Of a DNA stretch of 64,000 nt, positions 35,503 through 44,712 are shown in pieces; position 1 is the stretch's first letter; each line of letters begins with the position of its first letter. The notes under the pieces were generated by a model that saw only the letters and a program-made list of their open reading frames with translations, was not told the DNA's origin and did not search any database. The stretch spans positions 1 to 64,000 of the forward strand of contig NZ_VFIA01000028.1 in assembly GCF_014282275.1 (NCBI RefSeq). Reading direction: 5' to 3'. This DNA is from Spirosoma utsteinense (GTDB taxonomy: Bacteria > Bacteroidota > Bacteroidia > Cytophagales > Spirosomataceae). The position numbers were made by a program, and so were the translations under genes.

Positions 35503-37188
35503 ATGAATAAACAGATTACATCCTTTTTTCAACGGATTGCCCCCTTACTGCTCGCCTGGCTTCTGGTGGTGCCGCTCTACGCCCAGCAGGAGCTGCCAGC
35601 CCTTCCCCCGGCGCAACTCAACCGGCCCGCTGGCTGGCAATTGGTCGGGGCTGTTTCCACAACCGCCGATGGGGCGTCGCTAAAAACCCAACCCGGCAGC
35701 ACCATCCTGACCGGTGCTGGCGAACCACTCACCCTGCTAACCCCCACCGATGATTTCCGGCTGCGGTTCGACATGCTCCTTTCTGCCAACACCGATTTTG
35801 TTCTGACCATGCCAACGGGACAGGCCATGTCGTTTACCGGGACGCAGGAGATGGCCCGCCTGACCAAAGCTCCCGGTCTCTGGCAAACCGTCGATGTCTG
35901 GTACAAAACCGGGAAAGGCCATGCCCTTCTGGAAAAACTCGCGCTCAACGGCGTGACGGTGCGGGAAAGCCAAACCCTGAACAATGCTAAATCCGGTCCG
36001 TTGACCATCATGGCGAAAACCGGAAGCGTTGCCATCCGAAACATAGGTTACCGGGTCATGTCGCCCCGGCTTGTGGCGCAATGGAGTTCGCCGGTTAGCT
36101 ATACAATCGTAGAAGGCGGCTACGTAACCAGCCGCATTGTTGCCCAAAGCAAAAAAGTGCTCAAGCAGGACACGGCCTCCCTATTGACGTACGAAGTGTC
36201 GTATGGCCAGCCGCGTCAGCATTCCATTCTCTTTTCGGGCAAACTGACGGCTCTGCAGGCGGGCGACTACCAGTTCGAGCTGAACCAGGGTGGCGTTGGG
36301 GGTGTCTGGATCGATGGCAAAGAGATCATTCCAACCGACCACCGCGAACTGGGACAGTCCAGTTTCGGAACAGCCAACCTCACGGCCGGGCCGCATACGG
36401 TAGAAGTCTACTTTTCGCGCTCCTGGTTCCGGCCCGGACTGGGGCTGTTTGTGTCGCAGGCAGGTACCCGTTCGCAACCGCTTCATTCGCTTTCGTCCTT
36501 GCCGGAGCCCGATCCCGTTGCGGTTGTTAGTGTGCAGCCCACCACAAAGGCCGAACTGATCCGGTCGTTCGTACAGATGCCGGGCGAAAAAACGAAGCGC
36601 ACCCACAGCCTGTCGGTCGGTTCGCCGGAGGGCCTGCATTATACCGTTGACCTGAACCAGATGGCGTTGCTGCAAACCTGGAAAGGTGATTTTGCCAACG
36701 TTACCGAAATGTGGTACGAGCGGGGCGAACCCCAGCTCCTGAGCCCGATGGGCGTAACCGTTCGGCCACCGGCCCAGTCGCCCCTGGTGGTGCTTACCAA
36801 CGAAACAACAGCCTGGCCCGACAGTCTGGGCGAAAACGTGCTGCAATACAAAGGGCTCACCGTCGACAAACAGGGTATGCCCACCGTGGAGTACACACTG
36901 GCCGGTACCACCGTGACGGATGCGATCCGGCCGGACGGTAATGCGCTGGTTCGGACCCTCACGCTGAAAGGCTCACCCGACGGTACGCCCTACTGCCGGG
37001 TAGCGGCCGGTACCACCATCGACGAAGTCGGCAAAGGGCTGTACGCCGTTAATGACCGTAGCTATTTTGTTCGCTTCGACCCGAAAGCCAAAGTAAAACT
37101 GCGGCAGAGCAACGGGAAACAGGAGCTGCTGCTACCCATCGACATGAAAAGCGGGGCCGGAACGGTTCAGTATTCGATTGTCTTTTAA
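35503..37188 (+). CDS. Exported PA14-like sugar-binding protein
   Basis: 561 residues. Signal peptide ending LLVVPLYAQ, then a jelly-roll region resembling DUF1080 (about 40-195: FRLRFDMLLSANTDFVLTMP, LWQTVDVWYKTGKG), a PA14-like domain (about 225-325: ILFSGKLTALQAGDYQFELN, GGVWIDGKEIIP, GPHTVEVYFSRSWFRPGLGL) and a C-terminal beta domain of unknown type (about 355-561). PA14 and DUF1080 folds usually bind or act on carbohydrate. Followed by csaA and the copper propeller gene. Confidence 0.6.
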   Translation: MNKQITSFFQRIAPLLLAWLLVVPLYAQQELPALPPAQLNRPAGWQLVGAVSTTADGASLKTQPGSTILTGAGEPLTLLTPTDDFRLRFDMLLSANTDFVLTMPTGQAMSFTGTQEMARLTKAPGLWQTVDVWYKTGKGHALLEKLALNGVTVRESQTLNNAKSGPLTIMAKTGSVAIRNIGYRVMSPRLVAQWSSPVSYTIVEGGYVTSRIVAQSKKVLKQDTASLLTYEVSYGQPRQHSILFSGKLTALQAGDYQFELNQGGVGGVWIDGKEIIPTDHRELGQSSFGTANLTAGPHTVEVYFSRSWFRPGLGLFVSQAGTRSQPLHSLSSLPEPDPVAVVSVQPTTKAELIRSFVQMPGEKTKRTHSLSVGSPEGLHYTVDLNQMALLQTWKGDFANVTEMWYERGEPQLLSPMGVTVRPPAQSPLVVLTNETTAWPDSLGENVLQYKGLTVDKQGMPTVEYTLAGTTVTDAIRPDGNALVRTLTLKGSPDGTPYCRVAAGTTIDEVGKGLYAVNDRSYFVRFDPKAKVKLRQSNGKQELLLPIDMKSGAGTVQYSIVF

Positions 37189-37224
37189 ACCGGCTCTATC
37201 CCTGACCTTTCGCCAGCAAGTACC

Positions 37225-37563
37225 ATGAATGAGCCAATCACCTGGGCCGATTTCGAGAAAGTAGAGATTCGCACCGGCACCGTTGTGGCCGTCGAAGCAT
37301 TTCCACAGGCCCGCAAACCAGCCTATAAACTAACTATCGACTTTGGCGAGCTTGGCACCAGACGAACGTCGGCACAGCTCACCAAACTGTATCAGGCCGA
37401 GGAACTGGTTGGTAAACAGCTCGTGGCGGTGGTCAATTTTCCACCCAGGCAAATTGCCACGTTTATGAGCGAATGCCTGGTACTGGGTGCCGTGGCCGAC
37501 GACGGTACCGTAACGCTGCTCCAGACCGAACGGCCAACACCCAACGGCTTACGAATAGCCTGA
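37225..37563 (+). CDS. csaA: CsaA-type tRNA-binding protein
   Basis: 112 residues, full length. One OB-fold EMAP-II/Trbp111-like domain: FEKVEIRTGTVVAVEAFPQA, KPAYKLTIDFGELGTRRTSA, VVNFPPRQIATFMSECLVLG. CsaA dimers bind tRNA and have been reported with chaperone-like activity. It sits between two exported-protein genes with short gaps, so probably only co-transcribed, not functionally tied. Confidence 0.9.
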   Translation: MNEPITWADFEKVEIRTGTVVAVEAFPQARKPAYKLTIDFGELGTRRTSAQLTKLYQAEELVGKQLVAVVNFPPRQIATFMSECLVLGAVADDGTVTLLQTERPTPNGLRIA

Positions 37564-37603
37564 CACGCATCTGTTCGTCAAGACAAAAAATAACATGCCC
37601 ATC

Positions 37604-39655
37604 ATGAAAAAGCATTTATTGATTACTCTTTTGGTATCCGTTGCGATACTGCCCCTTTCGGCTGCCTTTGCCCAGCGCCCGGCTACGGAAGAAGATTACT
37701 ACCGAATTGTGACCCTGCCGATTCCCGAAAACATCAAGCTGGAAGTGGGTGGTCTGGCTCCCCTGCCCGATGGGCGGCTGGCAGCCTGTACGCGCCGGGG
37801 TGAGGTCTGGATTATCAGCAATCCCTACATGCAGGGAAGCCGCGTACCGACCTACAAAAAGTTTGCATCAGGGCTGCACGAACCGCTGGGCCTGATGTGG
37901 CATCCAAAAGGTTATTTGCTCTGTACGCAACGGGGCGAAGTCACGAAGCTGATCGATAATGATGGCGACGACGTGGCCGACGAGTACCGCTCCTTCTACA
38001 AATGGCCGATCTCGGGCAATTACCACGAGTACAGCTACGGCCCGGTGCTGCTGCCCGACGGCGACATGGTCATTACGCTCAACCTCAGCTGGATCGGCTA
38101 CGGGGCCAGTCTGGCAAAGTGGCGCGGCTGGATGCTTAAACTAACCGAAAACGGAGAGATGACGCCCTGGGCTACCGGCCTTCGCTCACCGGCTGGCTTC
38201 GCTGTTCTGCACGATGGCAGTATTTTCTATACTGAGAATCAGGGCGACTGGGTTGGCTCCGGCCGGATGACGAACCTGACCAAAGGGGCTTTTGCGGGCA
38301 ATCCGGCGGGTCTGCGCTGGTCCGGTGAGCCGGGCTCGCCCTTATCGCTGAAGCCGGAAGATGTACCCAGCACGGGGAAACCCATGTTTGAGGTAGCGAA
38401 AACCGTTAAAGAGCTGAAAGTGCCCGCCGTTTGGTTTCCGCACACGCTGATGGGCATTTCAACCTCTGATTTCAAGGAAGACACCACCCGTGGCGCTTTC
38501 GGTCCGTTTGCCGGGCAGCTGTTCGTGGGCGACCAGGGGCACAGCAAAATTATGCGGGTAGCGCTCGAAAAAGTCAACGGCGAGTGGCAGGGGGCCTGTT
38601 TTCCCTTCCGCGAAGGGTTCCAGTCGGGCATTATCCGTACCGTTTGGGGGCAGGATGGCTCGCTGTTCGTGGGCATGACGAGCCGGGGCTGGGCCGCAAC
38701 GGGAAAAGACCCGTATGGCATTCAGCGGTTGGCCTGGACGGGCAAAACGCCCTTCGAGATGAAAACGATCACCTCCAAACCCGATGGCTTCGAGATCACC
38801 TTTACCGCCCCCGTCGACCGGAAAACGGCCGAAAGCCCGGAAAGCTACAGCCTGAACAGCTTTACCTATAAATACCACAAAACGTACGGAAGCCCTATCG
38901 AAAATACGCGCCCGGTGCCCATTCGGGGCATTGTCGTTGCAGCCGATGGCCTGAGCGCCCGCATCGTTGCCGATACCGCCTTGCGCGAAGGCTACATCCA
39001 CGAACTAAAAGCCGAAGGTGTCCGGTCGGCGGGAAACTTGCCGTTGCTGCATCCAACGGGCTACTACACCCTCAACGCCATTGCGCCGGGCGAGCGCGTT
39101 ACCATGGCCGCCCGTACGGCAACGAGCGAGTCTGGCCACGCCAGCCACGCAGCTATGATGGCCTCCGCATCGACAAAGGCGGGGGTACCGGCCAAGACGA
39201 AGGGGACAGTGAGCAAATCGGCCGTAGCCGCGGCAAAATCCACCAAACGCCTGATCGATCAACCGGCCGACTGGACCAACGGCCCCGACCAAACGCTGAC
39301 GGTAGGCACTAAACCCGGTTTGAAATTCGATACGGATAAACTGGAAGTAAAAGCGGGCAGCCGCATCAAGCTCGTGTTCAATAATAACGACGACATGCTG
39401 CACAATTTTGTCATTACGAAGCCCGGTGCCGCCAATGCCGTGGGGGATGCCGCCCTCCGGCTCAACCTCAACGGCCCAAAGATGAATTATGTACCCGCCA
39501 CGCCCAACGTCCTGTATCACACCAATATCCTCCAGCCCGAAACGGCCGAAACCATCTATTTCCTGGCTCCCGCCGAACCGGGCGATTATCAGTTCGTGTG
39601 CTCTTTCCCCGGCCATTCGTCATTGATGCAGGGAACCCTGAAAGTAGTGAAGTAG
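37604..39655 (+). CDS. Secreted propeller fused to type I copper (auracyanin-like) domain
   Basis: 683 residues (another in-frame ATG lies 9 bp upstream). Signal peptide ending PLSAAFAQ. About 30-400 is a beta-propeller of the DUF7133/NHL, sugar-dehydrogenase-like type (LKVPAVWFPHTLMGIS, QLFVGDQGHSKIMRV). An Ala/Lys/Ser-rich linker (about 500-550) joins it to a cupredoxin domain (about 560-683) with all type I copper ligands: His in DMLHNF, then Cys, His and Met in VCSFPGHSSLMQG (C666, H671, M675). The copper domain probably carries electrons from the propeller-associated oxidation. The same architecture is common in Bacteroidota and Planctomycetes. Confidence 0.8.
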   Translation: MKKHLLITLLVSVAILPLSAAFAQRPATEEDYYRIVTLPIPENIKLEVGGLAPLPDGRLAACTRRGEVWIISNPYMQGSRVPTYKKFASGLHEPLGLMWHPKGYLLCTQRGEVTKLIDNDGDDVADEYRSFYKWPISGNYHEYSYGPVLLPDGDMVITLNLSWIGYGASLAKWRGWMLKLTENGEMTPWATGLRSPAGFAVLHDGSIFYTENQGDWVGSGRMTNLTKGAFAGNPAGLRWSGEPGSPLSLKPEDVPSTGKPMFEVAKTVKELKVPAVWFPHTLMGISTSDFKEDTTRGAFGPFAGQLFVGDQGHSKIMRVALEKVNGEWQGACFPFREGFQSGIIRTVWGQDGSLFVGMTSRGWAATGKDPYGIQRLAWTGKTPFEMKTITSKPDGFEITFTAPVDRKTAESPESYSLNSFTYKYHKTYGSPIENTRPVPIRGIVVAADGLSARIVADTALREGYIHELKAEGVRSAGNLPLLHPTGYYTLNAIAPGERVTMAARTATSESGHASHAAMMASASTKAGVPAKTKGTVSKSAVAAAKSTKRLIDQPADWTNGPDQTLTVGTKPGLKFDTDKLEVKAGSRIKLVFNNNDDMLHNFVITKPGAANAVGDAALRLNLNGPKMNYVPATPNVLYHTNILQPETAETIYFLAPAEPGDYQFVCSFPGHSSLMQGTLKVVK

Positions 39656-39681
39656 CGCGAACCTCCCGTTTGTCTATCCAT

Positions 39682-39718
39682 ATGCCGGTTGAATGGGTTA
39701 ATCTCATACAACCGGCAT
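39682..39718 (+). terminator. Hairpin after the copper-propeller gene
   Basis: 10-bp stem atgccggttg (39682-39691) with caaccggcat (39709-39718), followed by ttgtg only; a probable but weak terminator. Confidence 0.5.
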
Positions 39719-39769
39719 TTGTGCGGTAGCATAAATAGATTGAATTACATGATTCCAACGTTCCTGCTG

Positions 39770-40327
39770 ATGAATCCCAAGAGAACGCCATTGAAACTAT
39801 ACCTGATTACCGGACTAAGTCTGCTGCTCTTCAGCAACCTAACGTACGCTCAGCGCCAGCGGGCCGACACCGGACATTACCGGACAGAACCTGTTCCGGC
39901 CCACCTCATGCCCATTGAGCGAGCCTATGGCTCATCGTCGCTGGGAAGCGTCTATTTTTACGGCGGCAAACGACTCTCTTCCCCCTACTCGCTGGAAATT
40001 CCTTTCTACGAAGTCGGCGACCCGGCCATTACCCATCACTTCAAGGTGTTCAGGACCATGACGACCCTCAGCCGCTTTACGGCCCTGCTGCCGCTGGCCT
40101 ATATCCTGATCCAGAACAAGCGAAACAATGGTACTTACTGGAGTATCTACGGCGGGTCTATTGTGGCTTCGCTTACGTTCAGTATTGTTGGCAACGTACA
40201 GGTCAACAAAGCCGTTACGCGGTACAATGAACTACTGCGGCAACCTCGGGTGGGCCTGTCGGTGGCACCCGTGCCGTTAACGGGTCGGCCAGCCATTGGC
40301 GCGGGCGTAGCATGGCGATTCCGGTGA
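39770..40327 (+). CDS. Exported protein with hydrophobic segments, unknown
   Basis: 185 residues from ATG 39770. Signal peptide ending FSNLTYAQ. Two further hydrophobic segments (FTALLPLAYILIQNK and YGGSIVASLTFSIVGNVQVN) suggest it is membrane-embedded or a small outer-membrane-linked protein; the last strand-like part LSVAPVPLTGRPAIGAGVAW ends WRFR. No family recognised. Convergent with the LytTR regulator gene. Confidence 0.5.
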   Translation: MNPKRTPLKLYLITGLSLLLFSNLTYAQRQRADTGHYRTEPVPAHLMPIERAYGSSSLGSVYFYGGKRLSSPYSLEIPFYEVGDPAITHHFKVFRTMTTLSRFTALLPLAYILIQNKRNNGTYWSIYGGSIVASLTFSIVGNVQVNKAVTRYNELLRQPRVGLSVAPVPLTGRPAIGAGVAWRFR

Positions 40328-40353
40328 GGTTATCCAGGCGGCAGACGCCCTTA

Positions 40354-41106
40354 TCAGCGCGCCCGCAGCACGGTGAGCTGTTTGAGAAGGCCCGGCCGCG
40401 TGTCGGCCGGAATGGGTATGGGCCGGGGTCCGTTGGCCGTACCCTCGTCGAAACTGGTCAGAAACAGCTTGTTCCCTTCGATATAGGCCAGATACTGGAG
40501 GTTGACAACATACGACCGCGACACGCGGTAGAATGACGGAAGGGTCAGGCGGGTAGCTATGTTTTTCAGGTTGTCTGTTACCACGAACGGATCTTTCCGG
40601 TTCCGGACAAACAGGCAGGTGAAGTTGGTGCGGGCTTCGGCAAACACGATATCAGATTGGCGAACGGGAATCAGCCGCCCATCGTCGGGAATCAGCAAAT
40701 GGTCAGGTAATAAACTACTCGGGGCATGCAGCGACGGCGTGCGCTCGATAGCCAGATCGATCTGCATGATCAGGTCGACCGGGCTGAAGGGTTTGCTCAG
40801 GAATCCGACCGGACGAAGCGCTTTGAGCTGCTTCAGGGTGGTTGCGCCGGTCTGACCCGTGATGAACAGAAAAGGAATCCGATCCTGCTGCATGAGCATA
40901 CGGGCAATGGCTATGCCGTCTTCCGAACCGGGCAGGTGCACGTCGAGCAGCGCCAGATCGACGGGTTGCTGCTGACTGATCCGCACGGCTTCGGCCAGCG
41001 TCCGGGCCACACCCACTACGCTATGGCCTGCCTGCTGCAACGTAACCGTCAGCAACTCTACCGTTAGTTCATCGTCCTCAACAATCAGTATTTTCAATGG
41101 CTTCAT
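40354..41106 (-). CDS. LytTR-type response regulator
   Basis: 250 residues. Receiver domain (about 4-120) with acidic EDD and phospho-Asp D55 in LALLDVHLPGSEDG and Lys in GFLSKPFSP; C-terminal LytTR DNA-binding domain (about 145-245: IVFAEARTNFTCLFV, RVSRSYVVNLQYLAYIEGNK). It is overlapped 4 bp by the upstream kinase gene's stop, so the pair is coupled. Confidence 0.92.
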   Translation of the reverse strand: MKPLKILIVEDDELTVELLTVTLQQAGHSVVGVARTLAEAVRISQQQPVDLALLDVHLPGSEDGIAIARMLMQQDRIPFLFITGQTGATTLKQLKALRPVGFLSKPFSPVDLIMQIDLAIERTPSLHAPSSLLPDHLLIPDDGRLIPVRQSDIVFAEARTNFTCLFVRNRKDPFVVTDNLKNIATRLTLPSFYRVSRSYVVNLQYLAYIEGNKLFLTSFDEGTANGPRPIPIPADTRPGLLKQLTVLRAR

Positions 41107-42866
41107 ACGTCTGTAACCGGAAATGCCAAAGCAAAGTGGGTTCCCTTCTGGTTCGTGAATTGGTAGCTGCCGTGTAGCTGTCGGGTCTGTAGCTGAATAA
41201 GCCGCAACCCATAGGTAGTAGAGACAGTAGACGGGGCAGGCATCGTAAAACCAGGCCCGTTATCTGTCACCACCAGTTGCAATATACCATCCCGAACGGT
41301 TACTCCTATATGAATCGATGGGTTAACAGGACTAGACAGTGCATATTTACAGGCGTTCGTAACGACTTCATTCAGAATCAGTCCCATCGGCAGAACCTTG
41401 TCGGCGTGCAGGTGAACAGGAGCCAGTTCATACACGGGCCGAATATGGGTCAATCCATAGCCTGCCAGCACTCCCGATACGACCGCCGGTATGTACTGCC
41501 GTAAATCGACATCGACCAGTTGATCATCCCGATCGTAAAGCTGCCGGTGTAGCAGGGCAATGGCCTGAACGCGGAACTGGCTGTCTTCGACGGCCCGTTT
41601 GGCTATTCCATCACTCAACCGGACAGACTGCAGGCTAAGCAAACTGGACACTGCCTGCAGGTTGTTTTTGATTCGATGGCTTTGCTCCTTCACCAGGCTG
41701 GCGTTCTGCCGGCTGATTCGCCGGTTCTTCCGATTCAGCCGAAAAAACACCAGCCCCGCGCCAATGGCCACCGCCAGCAGGCCCGACATCGCGTAGTTCA
41801 GGGTATGCTGAACAGTCAGGCTGGCTGCCCGCAGCGCAAGCTCCTTTGCCTGACTCTGGATACGGGCCTCGCGCTGCTCTGTCTCATAAACGACCGTAAG
41901 CTGCTCAATAGCTCCGTTACGGGCGGCGTTCAGCGCAGCATACCGTATATCCATTGCTTTTTTCTGATGGGCAAAGGCCCGTTTCCAGTCGCCGGTCAGT
42001 TGATACAGGCGGGCACTGAGTGTTTCTATATCATCCAGCAGACCATAGTCGGTCAGGTGCCGCGTCTGGTACTGCCTGCGGGCTTCATCGATCAATGACC
42101 GGGCCAAACGAATCTGGCCAAGACTCAGATGCGCACTGGCCAGTTGAATCCGGATATAGGCCGTGTTGTATTCATGCCCGATCTGGTCATACAACAGCAG
42201 CGCCTTTTTCAGATACAGGATGGCCCGGCCGGGGTTACGCAGCAGTTCAACCGTTCCAAAAGCCTGTTGCAGATGGGCTATGTCGGCGGGGCGGTTCAGC
42301 GTTTGGGCAAGGGGTTCGGCCTGCCGGAGGTAGTCAATGGCCTTGTCGAGCGAACGGGGGTCGGCGGTACGGGCGCTTGCCAGCCACTGGCCCCGGTAAA
42401 TACCCGACAGGGTAACATAAGTCGACATCAATCCATGAACCGACCCAACCTGGCGGTGGGTAGCGAGGGCCTGCCGGGCATAGGCCAGTGCCTGACCGAA
42501 CTGGAGCTGCGTTGTCTCCAGTTCGGCCAGGCGCAGGTATAGTTTCCCCAGATTTTCGGTAGCCCCCCGAGGCTCACGAATCCGTAATGAGCGCATGAAC
42601 CAGTACTTGGCCGTTACAAAATCGCCCATGCCCGAATATCTTTTTCCGATCAGATAAGCCGCTTCCGATACCGCCACCGAATCACCTGCCGCCACCGCCC
42701 GCTGACATTCGATCAGGTTAACCTTCAGCTTCTGGTGCAGGCCTACCCCTGTTTTGGCGCCTGTTGCTGTAACGCCAATGGCTGAATAGGAAACTGACGG
42801 CTGAGCCCGCAACCAGGGACTGACAAAGAGCCCGCCTATACTTATCAGGGTGCCTATAAGATTCAT
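41103..42866 (-). CDS. TPR-containing HisKA_2 sensor histidine kinase
   Basis: 587 residues. Signal-like N-terminus, about five to six tetratricopeptide-like helical repeats (about 60-330), one membrane helix (356-376), then a HisKA_2 dimerisation domain with phospho-His H397 in KEQSHRIKNNLQAV and a HATPase_c domain with the N box in NEVVTNACKYAL and the G box in VTDNGPGF. TPR-linked kinases of this kind pair with LytTR regulators in Bacteroidota. Its target genes are unknown. It shares a ~300-bp upstream region with the leader-like transcript at 43063. Confidence 0.9.
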   Translation of the reverse strand: MNLIGTLISIGGLFVSPWLRAQPSVSYSAIGVTATGAKTGVGLHQKLKVNLIECQRAVAAGDSVAVSEAAYLIGKRYSGMGDFVTAKYWFMRSLRIREPRGATENLGKLYLRLAELETTQLQFGQALAYARQALATHRQVGSVHGLMSTYVTLSGIYRGQWLASARTADPRSLDKAIDYLRQAEPLAQTLNRPADIAHLQQAFGTVELLRNPGRAILYLKKALLLYDQIGHEYNTAYIRIQLASAHLSLGQIRLARSLIDEARRQYQTRHLTDYGLLDDIETLSARLYQLTGDWKRAFAHQKKAMDIRYAALNAARNGAIEQLTVVYETEQREARIQSQAKELALRAASLTVQHTLNYAMSGLLAVAIGAGLVFFRLNRKNRRISRQNASLVKEQSHRIKNNLQAVSSLLSLQSVRLSDGIAKRAVEDSQFRVQAIALLHRQLYDRDDQLVDVDLRQYIPAVVSGVLAGYGLTHIRPVYELAPVHLHADKVLPMGLILNEVVTNACKYALSSPVNPSIHIGVTVRDGILQLVVTDNGPGFTMPAPSTVSTTYGLRLIQLQTRQLHGSYQFTNQKGTHFALAFPVTDV

Positions 42867-43062
42867 ACTCTACAAGATACACTAATTTTATTCCACCGAT
42901 CATATGGCTTGCTAGCAACAAGTTCCGGGAATAACCGCCTTTATGGAGAGAATAAGGGTACTGATGGAGATGGCATTGCTAATAGAGGATATTTCATTGA
43001 TATTTAACCAGTCAGTACCGAAAAAATGGACTGGTCAGGCATCAATTTTCCCTTTTCAGCTT

Positions 43063-43135
43063 TCTATCCACACCTTTTTTTAAAGAACCTCTCGACTATG
43101 AAAAGCGCAAACCCGCCCCGGTTTGCGCTTTTTTG
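43063..43135 (+). ncRNA. Candidate leader/attenuator or small RNA with terminator
   Basis: tctatccacacctttttt is followed by a hairpin with stem aagcgcaaac (43103-43112) and gtttgcgctt (43121-43130) and a T-run, a full rho-independent terminator on the plus strand, although the nearest upstream gene runs the other way. So a short plus-strand transcript must end here, 30 bp before the M28 gene. A 13-codon frame (ATG at 43098, MKSANPPRFALFC) spans the hairpin. Nearly the same tctatccacaccttttt motif precedes the haloperoxidase gene at 44690. Confidence 0.5.
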
Positions 43136-43164
43136 TTAGTTTCGCCTAGCCAATCCCCAATTCC

Positions 43165-44550
43165 ATGATCAACAAACGTTTAGTTTCTCTCCGCATAGGC
43201 GGAGCTTTACTGTTTTGTCTACTCCTTTCATCCTCGCTTCATGCTCAGGTTATTGCCAACCGCGACCCACAAATTGCCGACCTGGTCGATCTGATTTCGG
43301 CCGACAGCTTAAAAGCGCACGTCGACGGGCTCGTCAGCTTTGGAACGCGGAGTACGCTGAGCGACACTAAAAGCCCTAAACAGGGTATCGGGGCCGCCCG
43401 CCGGTGGATACTGGGCAAGTTCAACCACTACGCCAAAAGCTCGGGCGGACGTCTGACCGCCACCATCGACACCTGGACGCTGCCCGCCGATGGCCGGCGG
43501 GTTGACGTGCCGACCGAAATGGGCAACGTGATTGCCACCCTCAAAGGCACCGATCCCAACGACAAGCGTGTGTTTCTGGTGCAGGGCCACCTGGATTCAC
43601 GCGTGACGGGCGTCATGAACCGCACGGCCGTAGCCCCCGGTGCCAACGACGACGGGTCAGGTACGGCCGCCGTTATCGAACTCTGCCGTGTATTGAGCAA
43701 GGCCGGCTTTCCCGCTACGATCGTGTTTGCCGCCGTGAGTGGCGAAGAGCAGGGCTTGCTGGGAGCCGAACATCTGGCCGAGCAATACCTGAAGCAGAAC
43801 GTCAACATGGAAGCGCTGCTCAACAACGATATCATGGGCAGTAACCACTCCAACGAGACCAACATTCGGGACAACACCCGGTTGCGGATTTTCAGCGAAG
43901 GGCTGCCGGGCAACATGATGAAAGACACGACGGGCCGAATCGCCCAGATCCGGCAGTTCGGCAATGAGAACGACGGCAAAGCCCGCACGCTGGCCCGCTA
44001 TGTGAAAGAAGTGGGCGAACGCTACGTCGACAATATGGAGATTGTACTGATCTACCGGAACGACCGCTACCTGCGCGGTGGTGACCATACGCCGTTTGTG
44101 CAGCGTGGCTTTGCGGCCGTTCGCCTGACCGAGATGAACGAGAACTACAACCACCAGCACCAGGACCTGCGCACCGAAAACGGCATCGAGTACGGTGACT
44201 ACGCGAAGTTCATGGACTTCGACTACCTCCGCAAGAACACGGCGGTCAACCTGGCTACGCTGGCAAACCTGGCCAAGGCCCCCGCCGGACCGCAGGCCCC
44301 CACCATCGAGGTTCGCAACCTGACGAACTCAACGACCCTCTACTGGAAAGCACCGGCAACGGGAAAGGTGAAAGGCTATTATGTGATGATGCGGGAAACC
44401 AGCTGGCCAGTTTGGCAGAAAAAGTTCTTCACCACCAAACTCGGGATGACGCTGCCCTATTCGAAAGACAACTATTACTTCGCCATACAGGCCGTCAGCG
44501 AAGACGGTAACGAAAGTCTACCGGTGCTACCCGTCCCGAATTTACGGTAG
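43165..44550 (+). CDS. Secreted M28-family aminopeptidase
   Basis: 461 residues, signal peptide ending SSLHAQ. The M28 two-zinc core (about 70-375) shows QGHLDSRVTG (His), GANDDGSGTAAVIEL (bridging Asp), SGEEQGLLGAEHL (catalytic Glu pair), NNDIMGSN (Asp) and NYNHQHQDL (His). A fibronectin-III-like domain follows (about 378-461, STTLYWKAPATGKVKGYYVM). It releases N-terminal amino acids from peptides outside the inner membrane. Terminator after it. Confidence 0.9.
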   Translation: MINKRLVSLRIGGALLFCLLLSSSLHAQVIANRDPQIADLVDLISADSLKAHVDGLVSFGTRSTLSDTKSPKQGIGAARRWILGKFNHYAKSSGGRLTATIDTWTLPADGRRVDVPTEMGNVIATLKGTDPNDKRVFLVQGHLDSRVTGVMNRTAVAPGANDDGSGTAAVIELCRVLSKAGFPATIVFAAVSGEEQGLLGAEHLAEQYLKQNVNMEALLNNDIMGSNHSNETNIRDNTRLRIFSEGLPGNMMKDTTGRIAQIRQFGNENDGKARTLARYVKEVGERYVDNMEIVLIYRNDRYLRGGDHTPFVQRGFAAVRLTEMNENYNHQHQDLRTENGIEYGDYAKFMDFDYLRKNTAVNLATLANLAKAPAGPQAPTIEVRNLTNSTTLYWKAPATGKVKGYYVMMRETSWPVWQKKFFTTKLGMTLPYSKDNYYFAIQAVSEDGNESLPVLPVPNLR

Positions 44551-44567
44551 TCGATACCGCTACATTG

Positions 44568-44596
44568 AAAAGCCACTCCCGGGAGTGGCTTTTTTT
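44568..44596 (+). terminator. Rho-independent terminator after M28 gene
   Basis: aagccactccc (to 44580) pairs directly with gggagtggctt (from 44581), followed by a run of Ts. Confidence 0.9.
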
Positions 44597-44712
44597 ATAC
44601 CCTCAGCCGGGTTGTTTCCATCCGGCGAAAACCTGCGACTAAGCAATGTAGTCACTCAAAAAGAGTGCTTCGGCTTTCGTTACAACACGTCTATCCACAC
44701 CTTTTTAAAATC

